Origin: Pseudisothecium myosuroides
Lineage: Eukaryota > Streptophyta > Bryopsida > Hypnales > Lembophyllaceae
Direction of reading: 5' to 3'
Assembly (NCBI GenBank): GCA_951799445.1
Contig: OX637287.1
Location: 32,940,224-33,004,223 of the forward strand
DNA length: 64,000 nucleotides
The stretch's first letter is position 1, and every line of letters starts with the position of its first letter. The notes below the pieces were generated by a model. That model made no database searches, was not told the origin of the DNA, and saw nothing but the letters and a program-made list of their open reading frames with translations. Made by a program: the position numbers and the translations under genes. This document shows, piece by piece, positions 50,351 to 63,309 of this stretch.

Positions 50351-50823
50351 TACAAATGATATGCTAGTGTGCCCTATACTGTTGCCATAGCCAAAAGAAA
50401 AAGAAAAAATAGTATTCTAAATTTTTAATTTGTAAAATTTTAAAATTTAATATATTTTATATATAAAGGAGTGCAAGGGCTTTGTTGCAATGTAAGAAGT
50501 TGCGTTCTTGATATGAACAAAAAGCTTTATGCACAAAGGAGTGCAAGGGCTTTGTTTTGTGGAGTTTGGACATGCAATGTGTGGAAGTTATGTTTTTTCC
50601 AAAATAAAAGATAATTTAATTTAATTTTTTGAGTCATAAAAACTTTGAATACAATAGCTTCTAGACCATAGGTCCAAATGCCACAAAACAAAGTCCGTGC
50701 ACCTCTCCTCACAAAGAGCTTTCCAACAATATCAAGAACGCCATCGGGACACGCGTTACGCGCCTCATAGTTTGTTAGATCTCAACGTATCAAACAAACA
50801 AAACAAACAACCTGACTTAAGGA
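50351..50823 (-). repeat. Dispersed repeat family R1, copy d (with inverted body)
   Basis: On plus it opens CTAGTGTGCC followed by the hairpin CTAT ACTGTTGCC ATAG, and closes with AACAAACAAAACAAACAACC. Inside, 50524-50575 (AGCTTTATGCACAAAGGAGT...) is complementary to 50665-50735 (...CACAAAGAGCTTTCC). Confidence 0.6.
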
Positions 50824-51280
50824 ATGGATTTTTTGGATTGCCTAACTTTTTTTTGCACTTTAATTAATTATTAGGCACAAAGTTGCCCAAGCTGCTAAAA
50901 AGCTATGCCATATGTATTAAATTAGTGTGCCCCACAATAATAACATTAATTCACATTAAATTATAATTTTGTTCAACTCCTCATTTTTCCTTAAGTGTTG
51001 TTTGTCAACTTTGCCTTTAGTCATGCAATTTGGAAATCAAGAGGTTTTATCCACCATCATAGATCCACCATTTCATAGATGCTACGCACAAGGCAAGTCC
51101 ACAACCTTGAAGTCCATAAACCCTGACCATTAGAAAAAAATGAAGCCTCAAAAGGATTGTTTGACCTAATTCAGCTAAAATTGGCATTCTCTAATTGTAG
51201 GTTTGACCTACTAAGGATGCTAATAACTAAAAGTGCGTGATGAATGACTTTCAAGAGATTATAAAAATGAAGAATATAGT

Positions 51281-52634
51281 TACTTATTAATCCCTAAGGA
51301 CCCAAGTGACCATTTTCTGGTCGCTGCCTCTGTTTTTTGAGCTGACCGTTCTTATATTTCGAGTTTTCTGAAAAATAAAATAAAAATCTAAAAAATAGAC
51401 TTTGTTACAAATCCAATGGCATTGGTTTCATCAAATTCCGACTTAAACTCCACCTTGTGGAATTTTTCGAAGTTTAGCAGTGTAGTCTAGTTTACAGCTC
51501 GTTTTTTTGTGTTCGGTTTGGGCATGGGCTAAAAAGTCAGCCAACAAATGAGCTTCTTGCCCACCTCATAAAGGTCAGATCCACCTTAACCCCTAAAGGA
51601 CCGGACGGGTGTCCAGATTTCCAAAATTGCAAAGATCTATTATAAAATGCAACTTAGAAGAATATTTTAATGATGACTTTCAAACAATAGTTGTAAAATG
51701 CTATTTATAGATCACATCCATACGGTTAGATCAACAAAAACACATATTAATATTTTTCAATAAAATTTGAAGCCAGAAATTGGAAATTCCTTCTAAAATC
51801 AATTGTAGATTGAATATTTATGATTTCTAAAATATTTTTTTTCCTATAAGTTTAAAATATTGAGTTCTAATTATAGTGATTTTTGAAGATTTTTATTTGA
51901 TTTTTTGATTCAAGTCATTTTTGAAGGGTCATTTTTTGAACTGAAAAAGTTACTTTTCGAGGCTAGACCTCCCGATACCTTTTGGATTATAGAATATTTG
52001 CAAAGCAAAATCTTCATAATCTGAACCATACAAATGTTAAAGAACTAATATAAGAATCTTGAAAAAAAATTGATGGATGAAAAAACGCATTTCGGTGAGT
52101 TTGGGACGTGTTTCCGTTCATTCATTGTTCAAAATCTGCACTCATTGTCCTTTAGGGGTTAAAAAGGTCAGATCCAAGGAGCTCAAGGAGAAGACAAGTG
52201 TCCCATTCTTTTTTCTCTTGCACACACTACTTAAATTTCACTGACCACTGTGCATTGCAAGCTTCACCATGAACTGTAAAATTCTTGGAATGTTACAAAA
52301 TTTTACATGTGCATTTTCAACTCTCTTATCTTTCACTGAGCACAAAAAAGCATCATTTTGAAATATTCTCACAAAGATATGTTCCTTCAAAGTAAGCTGC
52401 CTTGTACTTTCACTGACCCAAATAAAACTTTAAAATTAAATATCTCCTAAACCATGCGGTCAAATAATCTGAAATTTTTTGAGGTGCTCAATCTCAAAGT
52501 TAACTTTAAGATCCTATGTTTATGTATATCTGATCTGCAAAAAAATGGATCAAAAAAATTGCTCAAGTTGTTGGCAGTTTTGGCCCATTTTGAAAGAACA
52601 CCCCCCTTTGGGTCCTTAGGAGTTAGTCAAGTAT
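51281..52634. mobile_element. Inverted-terminal element with TTAATCCCTAAGGACCCAA ends (outer element of a nest)
   Basis: Left end TACTTATTAATCCCTAAGGA plus CCCAA; right end is the complement with one indel (TTGGGTCCTTAGGAGTTAGT). It contains a second element at 51584-52162. No transposase frame is visible. Confidence 0.6.
51584..52162. mobile_element. Nested element with TTAACCCCTAAAGGAC inverted ends
   Basis: Left end CCTTAACCCCTAAAGGACCG; right end TGTCCTTTAGGGGTTAA. A 14-bp direct repeat AAAGGTCAGATCCA flanks it (51570-51583 and 52163-52176). Its interior is related to sequence from 53067 onward (shared TTTAATGATGACTTTCAAA and ATTGATTGAATATTT phrases). Confidence 0.65.
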
Positions 52635-53066
52635 TCTCATGATTTTTGACTAACTACCTTAGTGATAGGGCCATGTTATTTCTAGGGTTAATTCTAAAGT
52701 AAATTGTAATGCTAAAAATTCCATTCACTTAGATTATAAACAAAATTTAAAGTAAAAGTATAAGAATAAGAATCTAAAATTATAGTTGCTACTTGCTACT
52801 ATTGGTAGTTTTGATCCACTACAACCTATAAACTCTAAACTCTAAAGTCTTTCACTGACCAAAGTGGATTTTTACATGTCTAGGATAGACTCTATTTAGA
52901 GCTTTTAACCCCTTTATTCCTAATGCCTTTGATTGGCCAAATGTTTTTTTGCATTTTATTGCATTTTAGGGTTGGCTCTAGTAACTCTAGATTGAATAGA
53001 AATTTTTGTATTAAAACTCCACAATCATCATGTCAAGCTTTATATCAAGCTTTATTTTATACAATT

Positions 53067-53370
53067 CTATTAATCCTTGAAGGACCATAGGATAGTCTAA
53101 ACTTCCAAAATTGTGGAAATGTACTATGATTAAAACTTAAAATAATAATTTAATGATGACTTTCAAAATTAATTTATAAAATATGATCCATCAATTATAT
53201 CCATGTGTTTATACCAACTTTCACATCAACCAACATTTTTCAATATTATTTGAAATATAACATTAAAAATTTATTCTAAAATTTATTATTGATTGAATAT
53301 TTGGAAATTTTATTTCCCTAAAATTCAAAATATTAAGCTACAAATTGAATTCTTACTCCAAATGAATTGG
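53067..53370. repeat. Diverged relative of the TTAACCCCTAAAGG element
   Basis: It starts TTAATCCTTGAAGGACCATA and follows the interior of 51584-52162 in the same order for about 300 bp. The right end was not located. Confidence 0.5.
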
Positions 53371-54507
53371 AATTTTTTTTTTTTTTTAAATTCAATATTT
53401 TATTGCATTTTTCATGTTGTAGTTCAGATTATAGTTATGATTCATTAGTTTTCGAATTTTAGAATGATAGGGCAACTTGGATTAATATTGTAATACTTTG
53501 CAATACAATATTCAATCATAGTGAAAATTTCAGATTTTTAAGTGTATCTTGTATTTGATACAAATTTTTTCTAGTTTTTTATAAAATAATATTCATGATA
53601 TCTTTAAATTTTACAAAAAAGACAAAACAAAATTACAACTTATAGAAGACATGTGATTTCACCTCTAATTGAAAAAAAAACATTCATATGAAATTGCAAA
53701 ATGGCATAATTTAGAGTAAATTCAACAAAAAGGATATCTTTTTGTTCTTTACTCATTCCTATAATTTAAATGTGTGTTCATTACTCGAGGTTAAATCTAT
53801 TATCCTCTATTTTCTTCACTCTTGGCCCCTTATATGAATCATTGTTGGGTAGATATTGAAGTAGTATCCCATGTAAAAGAACCAAGTAAGGGTATCAAAC
53901 AAGGTACTCGAGTACGTAGGTTTCAAAATTTGAATCTACTGAGGAAGAACTTATACGGGCAAACTAGAAAGGTTCATTTTTCTTCACAAATTTGAGAAGG
54001 CGAGTGTAGCTATTGCGCAATTTTTTTACCCTACTTGCCATGTGTTTCTTCTCAACTATGAAGATAGCCTTGATGAAGGTATTCATTGCATCATTGGAGT
54101 AGGAGGTTGATTAGTACTTTTTTGTGTCGTCACTGTCGATCCACTGCTTTAGGTGCGCGTGCTTTAGATGCTCTCTAGATCTGGAGATGCTCTGCAAGCG
54201 GCTGGGCTTCCAAGCGGCTTTCCCAAGATGTCTCAATTCGTGTGTAATATTTGTCATGAGAGGTTGGTGGATCCCGTGGCCACCACATGTGGCCACGTAT
54301 TCTACTGGAATGAGCTGTGTTGTTATTTTGTGTACTAAGAAAAACTTAGGTTGTATGTATATTTCCATCTTTTGTATTATATGAATTTTGTATTCACACC
54401 TTCATTTTCAATTCATATATTTAATACCCTTCACCAATAACTTATGTATCCAAAAAAATATATGAAACACCCAATGCAACAACTAATTTTTTATAATTTA
54501 ATTGAAA

Positions 54508-54511
<4 letters not shown>

Positions 54512-54568
<57 letters not shown>
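54512..54568. repeat. (AT)n microsatellite
   Basis: About 57 bp of uninterrupted AT dinucleotides. Confidence 0.98.
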
Positions 54569-54571
<3 letters not shown>

Positions 54572-57060
54572 ATTTGACCAATACACACTATATGCAGGTA
54601 TTAAAACATAAATATTAAGGAGTAATTACTAGTACTTGAATTAATCCTAAAAATTTACTGATTATTGATACCATGTGGATACCAGTTTTTGAAAAAATTC
54701 TAACTTAACTGGAACCTGAGACATTTTTATTTTTTATTTGTTATACAAATATATTGAGGTATTGAATTCTTTTGATTTCTACACAAGTCTAGTGTAAATG
54801 TGCTACAAGAAGGACAAAATATATATTGGTTAAAGTTATTTAACCCTCGAATGCCGAGCTCATGTCATCACCGTAGAAATCATCCCAAAAGCACTTGTTG
54901 GAAGTCAACCTACGAGTGCAAGAACTTTCCTTTTCACACAAAATTCCAACAATGAACAACTGCCTTCTGTCCTACATAGAAGGATTTTCTATCATCCATC
55001 GATTGCCATGTTGTTAGGGTTAATCCAAAATAAGCAAGGCTAATGTGGAACTGTAGATGCACAAAGTAAAATAGAAAAATTATCATTATGTGCAGCATGA
55101 AGCAGTGATAACTGCCCTTGAACTTGAAGCTAATTAATTGTAATTTGCTCTAAACATTGCCAAATTCAAATTTGAAAATTTAAAAGTCTATATTACAATC
55201 TATATATCTACCAACAATTCAACCAAGTATTTGTGTAACAATTTAAGAAATTCTTTCCTACACAAGGAATGCAAAATTTGAGAGGATTTGGTGCAAGTGG
55301 GGAGTTTAAAAGAGCCAAAAAATGGATCATGCGGATGGTAAAATTATTCTAGTTGATATTTTTGATATTTTTAAATGGACATTTTTCATCCAATTTTTGT
55401 GTACAATTTTTCTAAATGTATATCCACACCACTGAGTTTTGTTCCAATCTAATTAGCTATTTTTTATTATTAAATATAGAATGATATGCAAATGTGAGTT
55501 AAGTAATGATAGTCTGTACTATAATATAGACCGGCGTTGAGATTTCAGATCTTTTTAAGTATATATTGTATTTGATATAAAATTTATTTATGTATTCTTC
55601 AAAAGATTACAACAATTTCAAGTGATTACAAAAATAATCTCAAATTTTGATCTATAGAAGACTTGTGATTTTGTATCTAAAACAAGATAAAATAAAATTA
55701 CATCATATAAAATCTTATAAATAATTGCAAAAGAGGGAACATACAAATGAAGGATATTAAAGTTGATTATGTGGGCATAAATTCAATCCTTCATGGTTTA
55801 TTAACCATAAACAGATGAGACTTGTTACTAAAATTATCCACTTTATAAATGATGAAATTTTTGGATGAATAAAAATAACCTTTATTTGTACAATTCATTG
55901 AAATTTATTGGAGACTTTTGGTCCTTGATGTACTTTATGGGTGAAATACTAAATGCCAAGGCATCATATTTGGACATTGATAAAAGATTTGAGGTTAAAT
56001 AAAATCTTATCAAATTATTATTTTTGATATTTCATTTTGATGAATATCTTTATATTATATATTTAGCATCCAAATCCAATTTTGAAAAAATAATTGATGT
56101 TTTTTCTATTGATGATTTTTTAGAAGCATGTCCATAACAAATCTTGATTTTCTTATATTTTAAGGTCTCTTGGGGATGAATCTCAAAGACATTAGATCTT
56201 TGGGGAAAATTACATTCATTTAAAAAAATTGTAGAATAGATTTTGAACAACCGTGCATTGATTAGGACTTTACATGTAATGTCCTTTATCTTCATATTTT
56301 TGTATGACTATAATTTTAGATTTGATTTTCAATCATGATCAAGCATTTTTATCTTTTAATCCATATGTGATATTGTTGTGTTTTCTTTTTCTAAGTGATC
56401 CATATCACATTTGGATTTTTTTAAATTACAATTGAAAAAAAATTGGTAATACATATGAAGACTTTGGTTTTTGTTTTGCTTAGAGCAAACTCAAAGAAGT
56501 TCAAAAAAGGTCTTGAACACTTTGGGTTAATCAAAGCTTTTTTTTTGAATAATCATTTGTTCAAAATTAATACTCCATACAATTTATTTTCAAAGAAGTA
56601 TTTGATAACAAATTCTTCCTTTTTTTTAGTAGATGAAGTTTACTTATTGAATTGATACAAAATCATGAAAGAGGCATGCTTATCTTTAGGATGAATGTAT
56701 ACATTTTTAATCAATAAATGATATTTCATCCCTATGTTAGTGTATATTGTGACTACTTTAAGTGAGGAAGATGACCATTATGGATACACTTTTTTTTTGT
56801 AGGTTTGAGGTAATACAAAGACTCTTTTGGGCCATGACAGGCAACACACTTCAAAAATTCCTAACAAATTCTTATTATGTCGAAAAAAATATAATTTCAC
56901 TTCCTCTCGCCGTTTCTCACACTTGTCTTTACTTGGGAAATTAAAAAAAAATAAAAATTTCAGCAATTGCAAGAGGGCAAACTGTTAATTCTGCCCATGA
57001 TGGGATGTTCAACCTTACATTACCCCCAAATAAACGGGTACTGTAAAGCTCTCTGTAAAG

Positions 57061-58703
57061 ATCTGTCTCAAGCAAATTAAATGTACGTAAAAGAAACGGT
57101 AACTCTTCAGTTCAGGGACGGAGAACGAACAGAAATCCGTTCAAACCTGGATGATAAATACGGCGCGGTCGCGGTCCCGCGCGCAGTTCGGTCCCGCGCG
57201 CGCACTAACGTTGGGACGGACGCCGGTCTCCTTCAGCAGTGTGCCTTAACGGACCACCAGCTTCGCTGCACTCAAACGCTTCCTCTTGTCTCCTTCTTTC
57301 CAACTGCTTGCCGTCATCGCCTGCATTTCACCCCATTCCGGCGGCATTATGTCCCGCCCCCTTCTTGGTCCGCGCCTCCAAAATTTCAAACCGATTCGTC
57401 AAGCAAGGAGGGAGTCCTCCTGGAAATTTCAAACGTGAGGATGCCCCGCGCGCGCGCACATTGCCTCCGTACATAACACCAATGCTTTCTTGGATCCAAG
57501 CAATTGGCGGCGGATTGATTGTGTTTCTGCGGGAGTGCTGATTTGTTGATACATTGGTGGTAGTATGAGGTACGTCTGTTTTCGGAATTTTTCTCGAGGT
57601 ATTTCATGTGTGTTCAACGCGGGGATGATTTTAGTTTTTGTGTACTTAAGAGTTGGTGTTTGATTGAGGCGCGGCTTGAGCGGTGAGAGTTTTCTCTAGT
57701 CAGGTGAATCGCTGTAGTTATTATGAGGCTCTGTCTTTGGACGATATTTCCGAGGAGGTGCTGGATTTTTGGTTTTGAAGAGTCGCGGGACATTGTATGT
57801 ACATTCTGACTTCTTATTGGGACGGCCGGGGGTATAGTGTGACATGGTTGGAATGTAATGTGTGGCAACGTAAAGAGGCCGATCGAGTGTACATATCTTC
57901 ATTGAGGAATTTTCTGAGTTGATTTTGAAACGTTGAGAATCAGGGTGATGTTGGGTATCAGTAATGTCATTTCTTTTCTAGAGTCCGCGTTGAGAACATC
58001 TGTTGAAAACTTAAATGAAATAGAAGGTGTTGAAGGATGTTTTGGCACAGGTCGAAACGGCTCTTCAATTGTGTATGTTGGAATTGTATGTCACACAAAA
58101 CTAAGGCTCTAGCTGTTGCAATCGTATCCATTTAAACCTCTTGTCAATAGCTTCAACGGAATTTGTCCTGACGTGCAGCAGTTCTATGGATTTTATGAGT
58201 CCCGGGATGGGCAGTGGTATTGGTAGAAACTTGTTCCCCTCGTTATTCAAATCGTGTTTCACAAAAGTATAGGCAACGTATCTTAGGTTGAAGTTTAGCT
58301 GGTGGATGGTCCTCCAATGGTACATGGTGGCCTCTTTACTCGTCGGCCTTGAACAGAATACGAGAGAGACGTCCTCGACAAGAGCACCCCTCTAGAAATT
58401 GTGTGCCTGATTTCGTTGTTGTTCTCCTTGTTGTAGTTTTTGAACGAGTAATTAAATATGAAGTTGACAGAGACACCCACTAATTACGTATCTAAGGGCT
58501 TGGCTATTGTCCTCTTGAAGAGCTGTTTCGTACCATTCTGAGTACAAACTCTAAGCAGTGCCTCAACTTCAGATGGCCACCACCATCACCATGGTAATCC
58601 TGAACAAGTCTGCCTAAAATAAGCGGGCATTTCCTTCTAGGCTGCTTGCATTTGGATTTAGAGGACGAAAGAAGCTGGGACGCCTTTTTCTGGAAAGGCG
58701 GCA
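57061..58703 (+). promoter_or_regulatory. GC-rich promoter and probable 5' UTR of the SINE gene
   Basis: The AT-rich desert ends abruptly near 57060. From about 57150 to 57480 the DNA is rich in CG dinucleotides (CGGCGCGGTCGCGGTCCCGC, GCGCGCGCAC). This is followed by about 1.2 kb of gene-like composition without a conserved frame, probably an untranslated leader with an intron. An open frame at 57081-57476 lacks any recognisable pattern and I treat it as non-coding. Confidence 0.5.
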
Positions 58704-61700
58704 ATGAGAGAGGAGGAGACCGGCGCGCGTTACTTGAGTCCGCTGGTGAAGCAGGATTTGGCGAAGCTCGACTCCGATGGGGAAAGCCGCCGTCTGGCTT
58801 TAATTTCCCTCAAGCAATTTATTGACCAATTGGATGCTACTTCGATGCCGAAGTTCTTGTCACAGGTGCCTGATACCACCATGGTTTAGAGAATTCACCC
58901 CTAATAGACCAGGAAACGCAGTTGGGCCTCATGTTTTTTGTAGCAGCTTTTAGTAGGTCATGCAGGGAATTTCTTTTGTCCAGTTTTAGTTACATATTGG
59001 CCAAAGCATGGAGTATTAGTCACTGATTCAGGTGATATCTCATCTGTTCTATACTTTTGACAATATGATCTATCAAATTGTTAATTTCAAACCACGAATC
59101 CGTGCATCTTTGGGGTTCGATGTTGAGAGGTTATACCGTGCGATCGAGTTATGGGGATCGAACCTGATTTCTGATGGCTTGTTGTGCGTAGATTGCCGGG
59201 TCCCGTGAATCTGGCGGATCACGAGCATATGCTATCTCCCTGTATGAGGAAGTTGCAAGGGTACACAGGAAGCTTATTAAGCCACACCTTCCAAGGGTGA
59301 TGTCTTCCGTCATTCGAGCGTTAGCGGCAAGTGGGAGTTCCCCACAGCTGCAGCAGGCATGTGCAAAGGTTACGGCAGCGATGGCGCGCTACACTATCGA
59401 CCCGACGATGTCCATTGAGGATGCCGAGGAGATTGTCCGAGCTGTTTGTGAACCTCTTGCTGAAGCTCTTACAGGTAAATTTGTTACGGAATTCCTTTAG
59501 GGCACGCTGCGATTGCCGCCTCTTTCAAGTGTCGGTCATGATGGAATCTCGTATGCAGATATCTTCGAAGCAACTACACAGAAATTGATTTTAGTTTTTT
59601 TTTTCTCGGGATTTACCCAGTGAGATTGGTGTTGGGGTGATATTGTTCAAATCCTGCTAGCCACTTTTGGCCTATATGATATTTAAAATCCAACACCTCT
59701 GCAGGAAAATTAGAGCCTGTGGCAGCGGGGGCTGCTGCCTGCATCCATGCTCTGATCGAAACCGAAAATTGGAAGTACGCTTCCGAGGAAACAGTTCACG
59801 CAGTATGCCAGCGCATAACAGTAGCTTTAAGTGAGAAACCAACGCGTACGGTGTACCACTTGCAGCTTGCCTCTGCATTATCGTCGATGAATCCAGACAC
59901 ACTCAGCCTCTATGGTACGACACTAGTAAGGACAGCTGTGGAGATTCTAAAAGTTGCAGTCGACTCTTGGCAACATCGAAAGGCTGCTGCGAAGCTCCTG
60001 CAAGGGGTGCTTATAATACTTGATAAGGAGACTCTAGAAACTGAGGTGGACTTGGCAATTCATGTAAGTTCCTTGACTTCGATAAGAAATCTGACTTGTG
60101 TTTATTTTTGAATGCCTGTGAATGGAAAACATTGATTATAAGGTAGATCAGCCCATTTCCTTTCCTCTCGCTGCCTACTTCCGTCATCCTACTTTGGGCC
60201 CCAATTCTGTCCAAAAAATCATCCGAATCCGTTCATATTCAGACAAAATCACTGCATTATTGCCAACAAAGGGGTGACGTGTCAATCTTTCAATGGTGAA
60301 CACTAAAAGTACCATTGGATACATGGGAGAGTGTTTATGGCTTGTTTATAGGATGTTCATGACTGCACTCTGTGAATGGTTTTGGAATTTTAGGGCAGTC
60401 CATTTCAGAAATTCACAGAATTTATAATTTGAATCTGAAAATCACAATTCCACTTGGGTTTGATTCGTAAAACAAGCGCACACCTCTGAAAAATATGTGC
60501 CCCTCTTGGAGGGTGGCCCAGATATTCAGATTGCTAATTTCCATGGTAATAGGCTTGTCTACCTTAACACTTTTCTGATGTGTTTCAGGCCTTGGAGAGT
60601 TGCCGCCTTGATAAAATGCCACATGTGAGGGTAGCCGTGAGCGAAGCTCTCTATGCAGCTAAAATGTTAGCTTCTGGTGACTCCACTCAATCCTGCCCCG
60701 TACTGAATAGTCCCCTGTGCAAGCCAGCATGCAAGTCGATGGAGCAGCAGAGCAGCTGTACAACTTGGACTAAGAGAGACATCGAACAGAGCCGCAGCTC
60801 ATGGACTGGTAAGGGGGACAGTGAACATAGCCAGAGCTCCTGGACAAGGGGCGACCTGATGTTGAATTCTCCTGTTCAGAAGCGAATTGTGAGCCCAACT
60901 TCCCAAGAGTCAAATCAACTCTCCTTTTCTCCTGCTTCAACATCAACGACGGAGTCCATGCACATCAGACTTAATTCAATTCCTGCAACACGGAAGAGCA
61001 ACAGTCGAAGGTCGATACGAACACCTTTGTTTCCCGCCAGAGGCATGGGCTTTGCACTGTCATCTCGATGCAGCTCTCCTGGCATGCTGTCTCCATCGGG
61101 TTCCATTTCTGATGATTGCGAATTCACTCCAAAAAAATGTGCGTAATTCCCTGTCTCACTGTTGCCTTGAATTTTCAGTATCAAGCATGATTTGCATAAT
61201 TGGACCATACTGGAAAAATCAAGATCACACCAAAATCATGCGCTCTTCTTGTCAAGATTCGACACTGTCGATGATTTTCCTTGCACACTGAACTGGATTT
61301 TATTGTGCTGGTCTTTGTAGTGGATCATGCGAAGGAAAACATGCCGGTGAGGATTACAAATGTGAACGGGGCCCTTCCGAGCGAGGAAGTTGGGGAAGTT
61401 CAAGGTCAAGTCAAGTCTTACAATCCGCTAATCCCCAACCTGCAACATGACAAGTTCGCCGATGACGGTCATACCCCTGAATTGAAGGATCGCAATTTTG
61501 CAGAAAAGCTTGTAGATCGATCATTCCCGCAAGCCGGGAAGGAACTGGCAGATGATTTGATTTCTAAACACATGATGAGTCCCATGGTTTCGGCCATTTT
61601 GGATGAACTCACAGAGACTGCATCTAACATATTGGCCGAGGATGATGCTGGACTGGCACTGATTGATAGCCAAATTGAGGAGGCTCGCTATTTGAAACCC

Positions 61701-63309
61701 AATTTCAGGACCGGGGTTCTCCCTCGATTACGTTTGGGGACCAAATTCAACAGCCTTGATTCACCTTCCAGAAGTGGCTATGCTGCTGATAACTCAAGCC
61801 GGAGCTTCTCGCACCCTACCATGGAGCAGAATGAGAATTGCCCAGATGCACGGAATGCAAACAAATGTGTGGAGAAGTGTGTAGAAGTCGAAACAAGGGA
61901 AATGAACTTCGCTGCATCTGGTACCTTGGAGGATTCTGCCCGTGGACGTGAAGAAGGAAGTGACCAGAAATCACTTCGAGGGTGTAGTCCGCAGGGACCC
62001 GTGAATAATTTGAAGCATCACCACAACGCATTAACACACCTGGACATCAGTCCTGAGGTAAGAGAAACATATTTTTTGACTCAAATATCCTTTTCACCCT
62101 GATCTCTTAATCTGACTGCCTGTGGTCCGAAAGAATGACGGACAGTTCGGATGTGTGACAAGTAAGCTTACAGTCAATTGCGAGTGTGCAGAATATTCCA
62201 GACTATAGTTCTGGGAAAGGTCACATTTAAATAGGCCTGTGTATTCTGTTCTGTGTTGTTTATCGACGCGCCAAGACAGCTTATGAGTGATGGTTCCTCT
62301 GCTTAACTAATTCAACTGCAATTTGCGCGAGTGAGAGATGCTAAATTTAAATGTAGAGATTTCGTCTCAGGGCTACCGGTAATGGAGAGGTCTTGTAGTG
62401 TCAGGGCTGTGACTTGTGTAAAATCGATTTTGCCTTTGACGATTTTCCTGTCTACAGAAATCCCAGTCGCTCATCACCGCGAAGGACTTCCTGCCCTTCG
62501 CTACACCGAAACGATTGATGCGGGCATTGCAATCGTTGAACTCATCAAATCCTGATTTCAGAAGGGTTTCGTTGAGTGAAGATGTGACTCTTTGTCAGCA
62601 TGATGCTGCAGTCCCGAGTATAGTTGACATGGATGTTGAGGCTTCAAGTGAAGCGGGTTGGAGTGTTCGGGACAACCCAATAGCATCAGACGAGTCCTTT
62701 CAAGCTGACACTTCTGATGAAGAGCTCGAAGACCGACTCAAGCTACCCTCTGAGGGTGCTCAGTCGCAGAATATCGCGTCTTCGGACCCTCGCGACATTC
62801 ATATGCTCTCTCCTGTTGAAGAGCCGAGAACGCATCAGCAGAGTACTTCTGAATCCTATTTCACTCCCACGCAACCTGTCAACTGCATGAAGTGTGATAT
62901 TATGTGCTCCACATTCAGTTCTAATGTTCACAGGTCTACATCAAGTGAAGGACGCTCTCACAGTCAAATTGTCGAGGTCGAAGATGAGGCACACATTTTC
63001 AGTGGATTTGAAGAGGACGGGGTTGAAAAGAGCGGACTTCGTTGCAATTGCCTGGCAATAAGTGAAGGCTTCATCTCTCCTTTGGAGTCCCCGGACAAAG
63101 ACTGTTACAGTCGACACAAATCATCAGAGCGAAACTGGTGGGATAGCCGTTTCATGCTTGTGCGGTTGCTGTCCAAAAACTGGATGAATCTCTGCTGGTT
63201 TGGAGAGATTACCTTGGGTGGCACTTTATGTATGGTTCTTACCCTCCCTTTAGCCATGGCCCTTGCCAAGGCTCTGAATTCTCCACCCGAACACCTCGTT
63301 CCCACCTGA
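58704..63309 (+). CDS. SINE1: SINE1/SINE2-type KASH protein (armadillo-like N terminus, nuclear envelope)
   Basis: Six exons: 58704-58865, 59192-59474, 59705-60063, 60589-61138, 61321-62057, 62458-63309; 2943 nt in frame, 980 aa. The N-terminal part is helical-repeat sequence matching plant SINE proteins: RYLSPLVKQDLAKLDSDGES, RRLALISLKQF, GSRAYAISLYEEVARVH, LQQACAKVTAAMARYTIDPT and ETENWKYASEETVHAVCQR. A long Ser-rich, probably disordered linker follows. The C terminus has a hydrophobic segment (GGTLCMVLTLPLAMALAKAL) and ends in HLVPT, the short tail expected to sit in the SUN-protein pocket. Arabidopsis SINE1 binds actin through its armadillo domain and helps position nuclei in guard cells; SINE2 is linked to immunity. 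At 980 aa it is longer than my recollection of the Arabidopsis proteins, mostly in the linker. Confidence 0.9.

Larger units (their letters stand above)
46201..57060. other. AT-rich transposon-remnant interval, no genes seen
   Basis: Over 10 kb there is no frame above about 85 codons and none with domain-like patterns. Discrete repeats inside it are listed separately. Copies of R1 (48749-48930, 50351-50823) and of the TTAACCCCTAAAGG family (51281-52634, 53067 onward) account for part. The rest is unassigned. Confidence 0.6.

Noticed and set aside
57081..57541. Open frames upstream of the SINE gene
   Set aside because: They span the CG-dense block, where stops are rare by composition; no motif, no phase link to the SINE exons.
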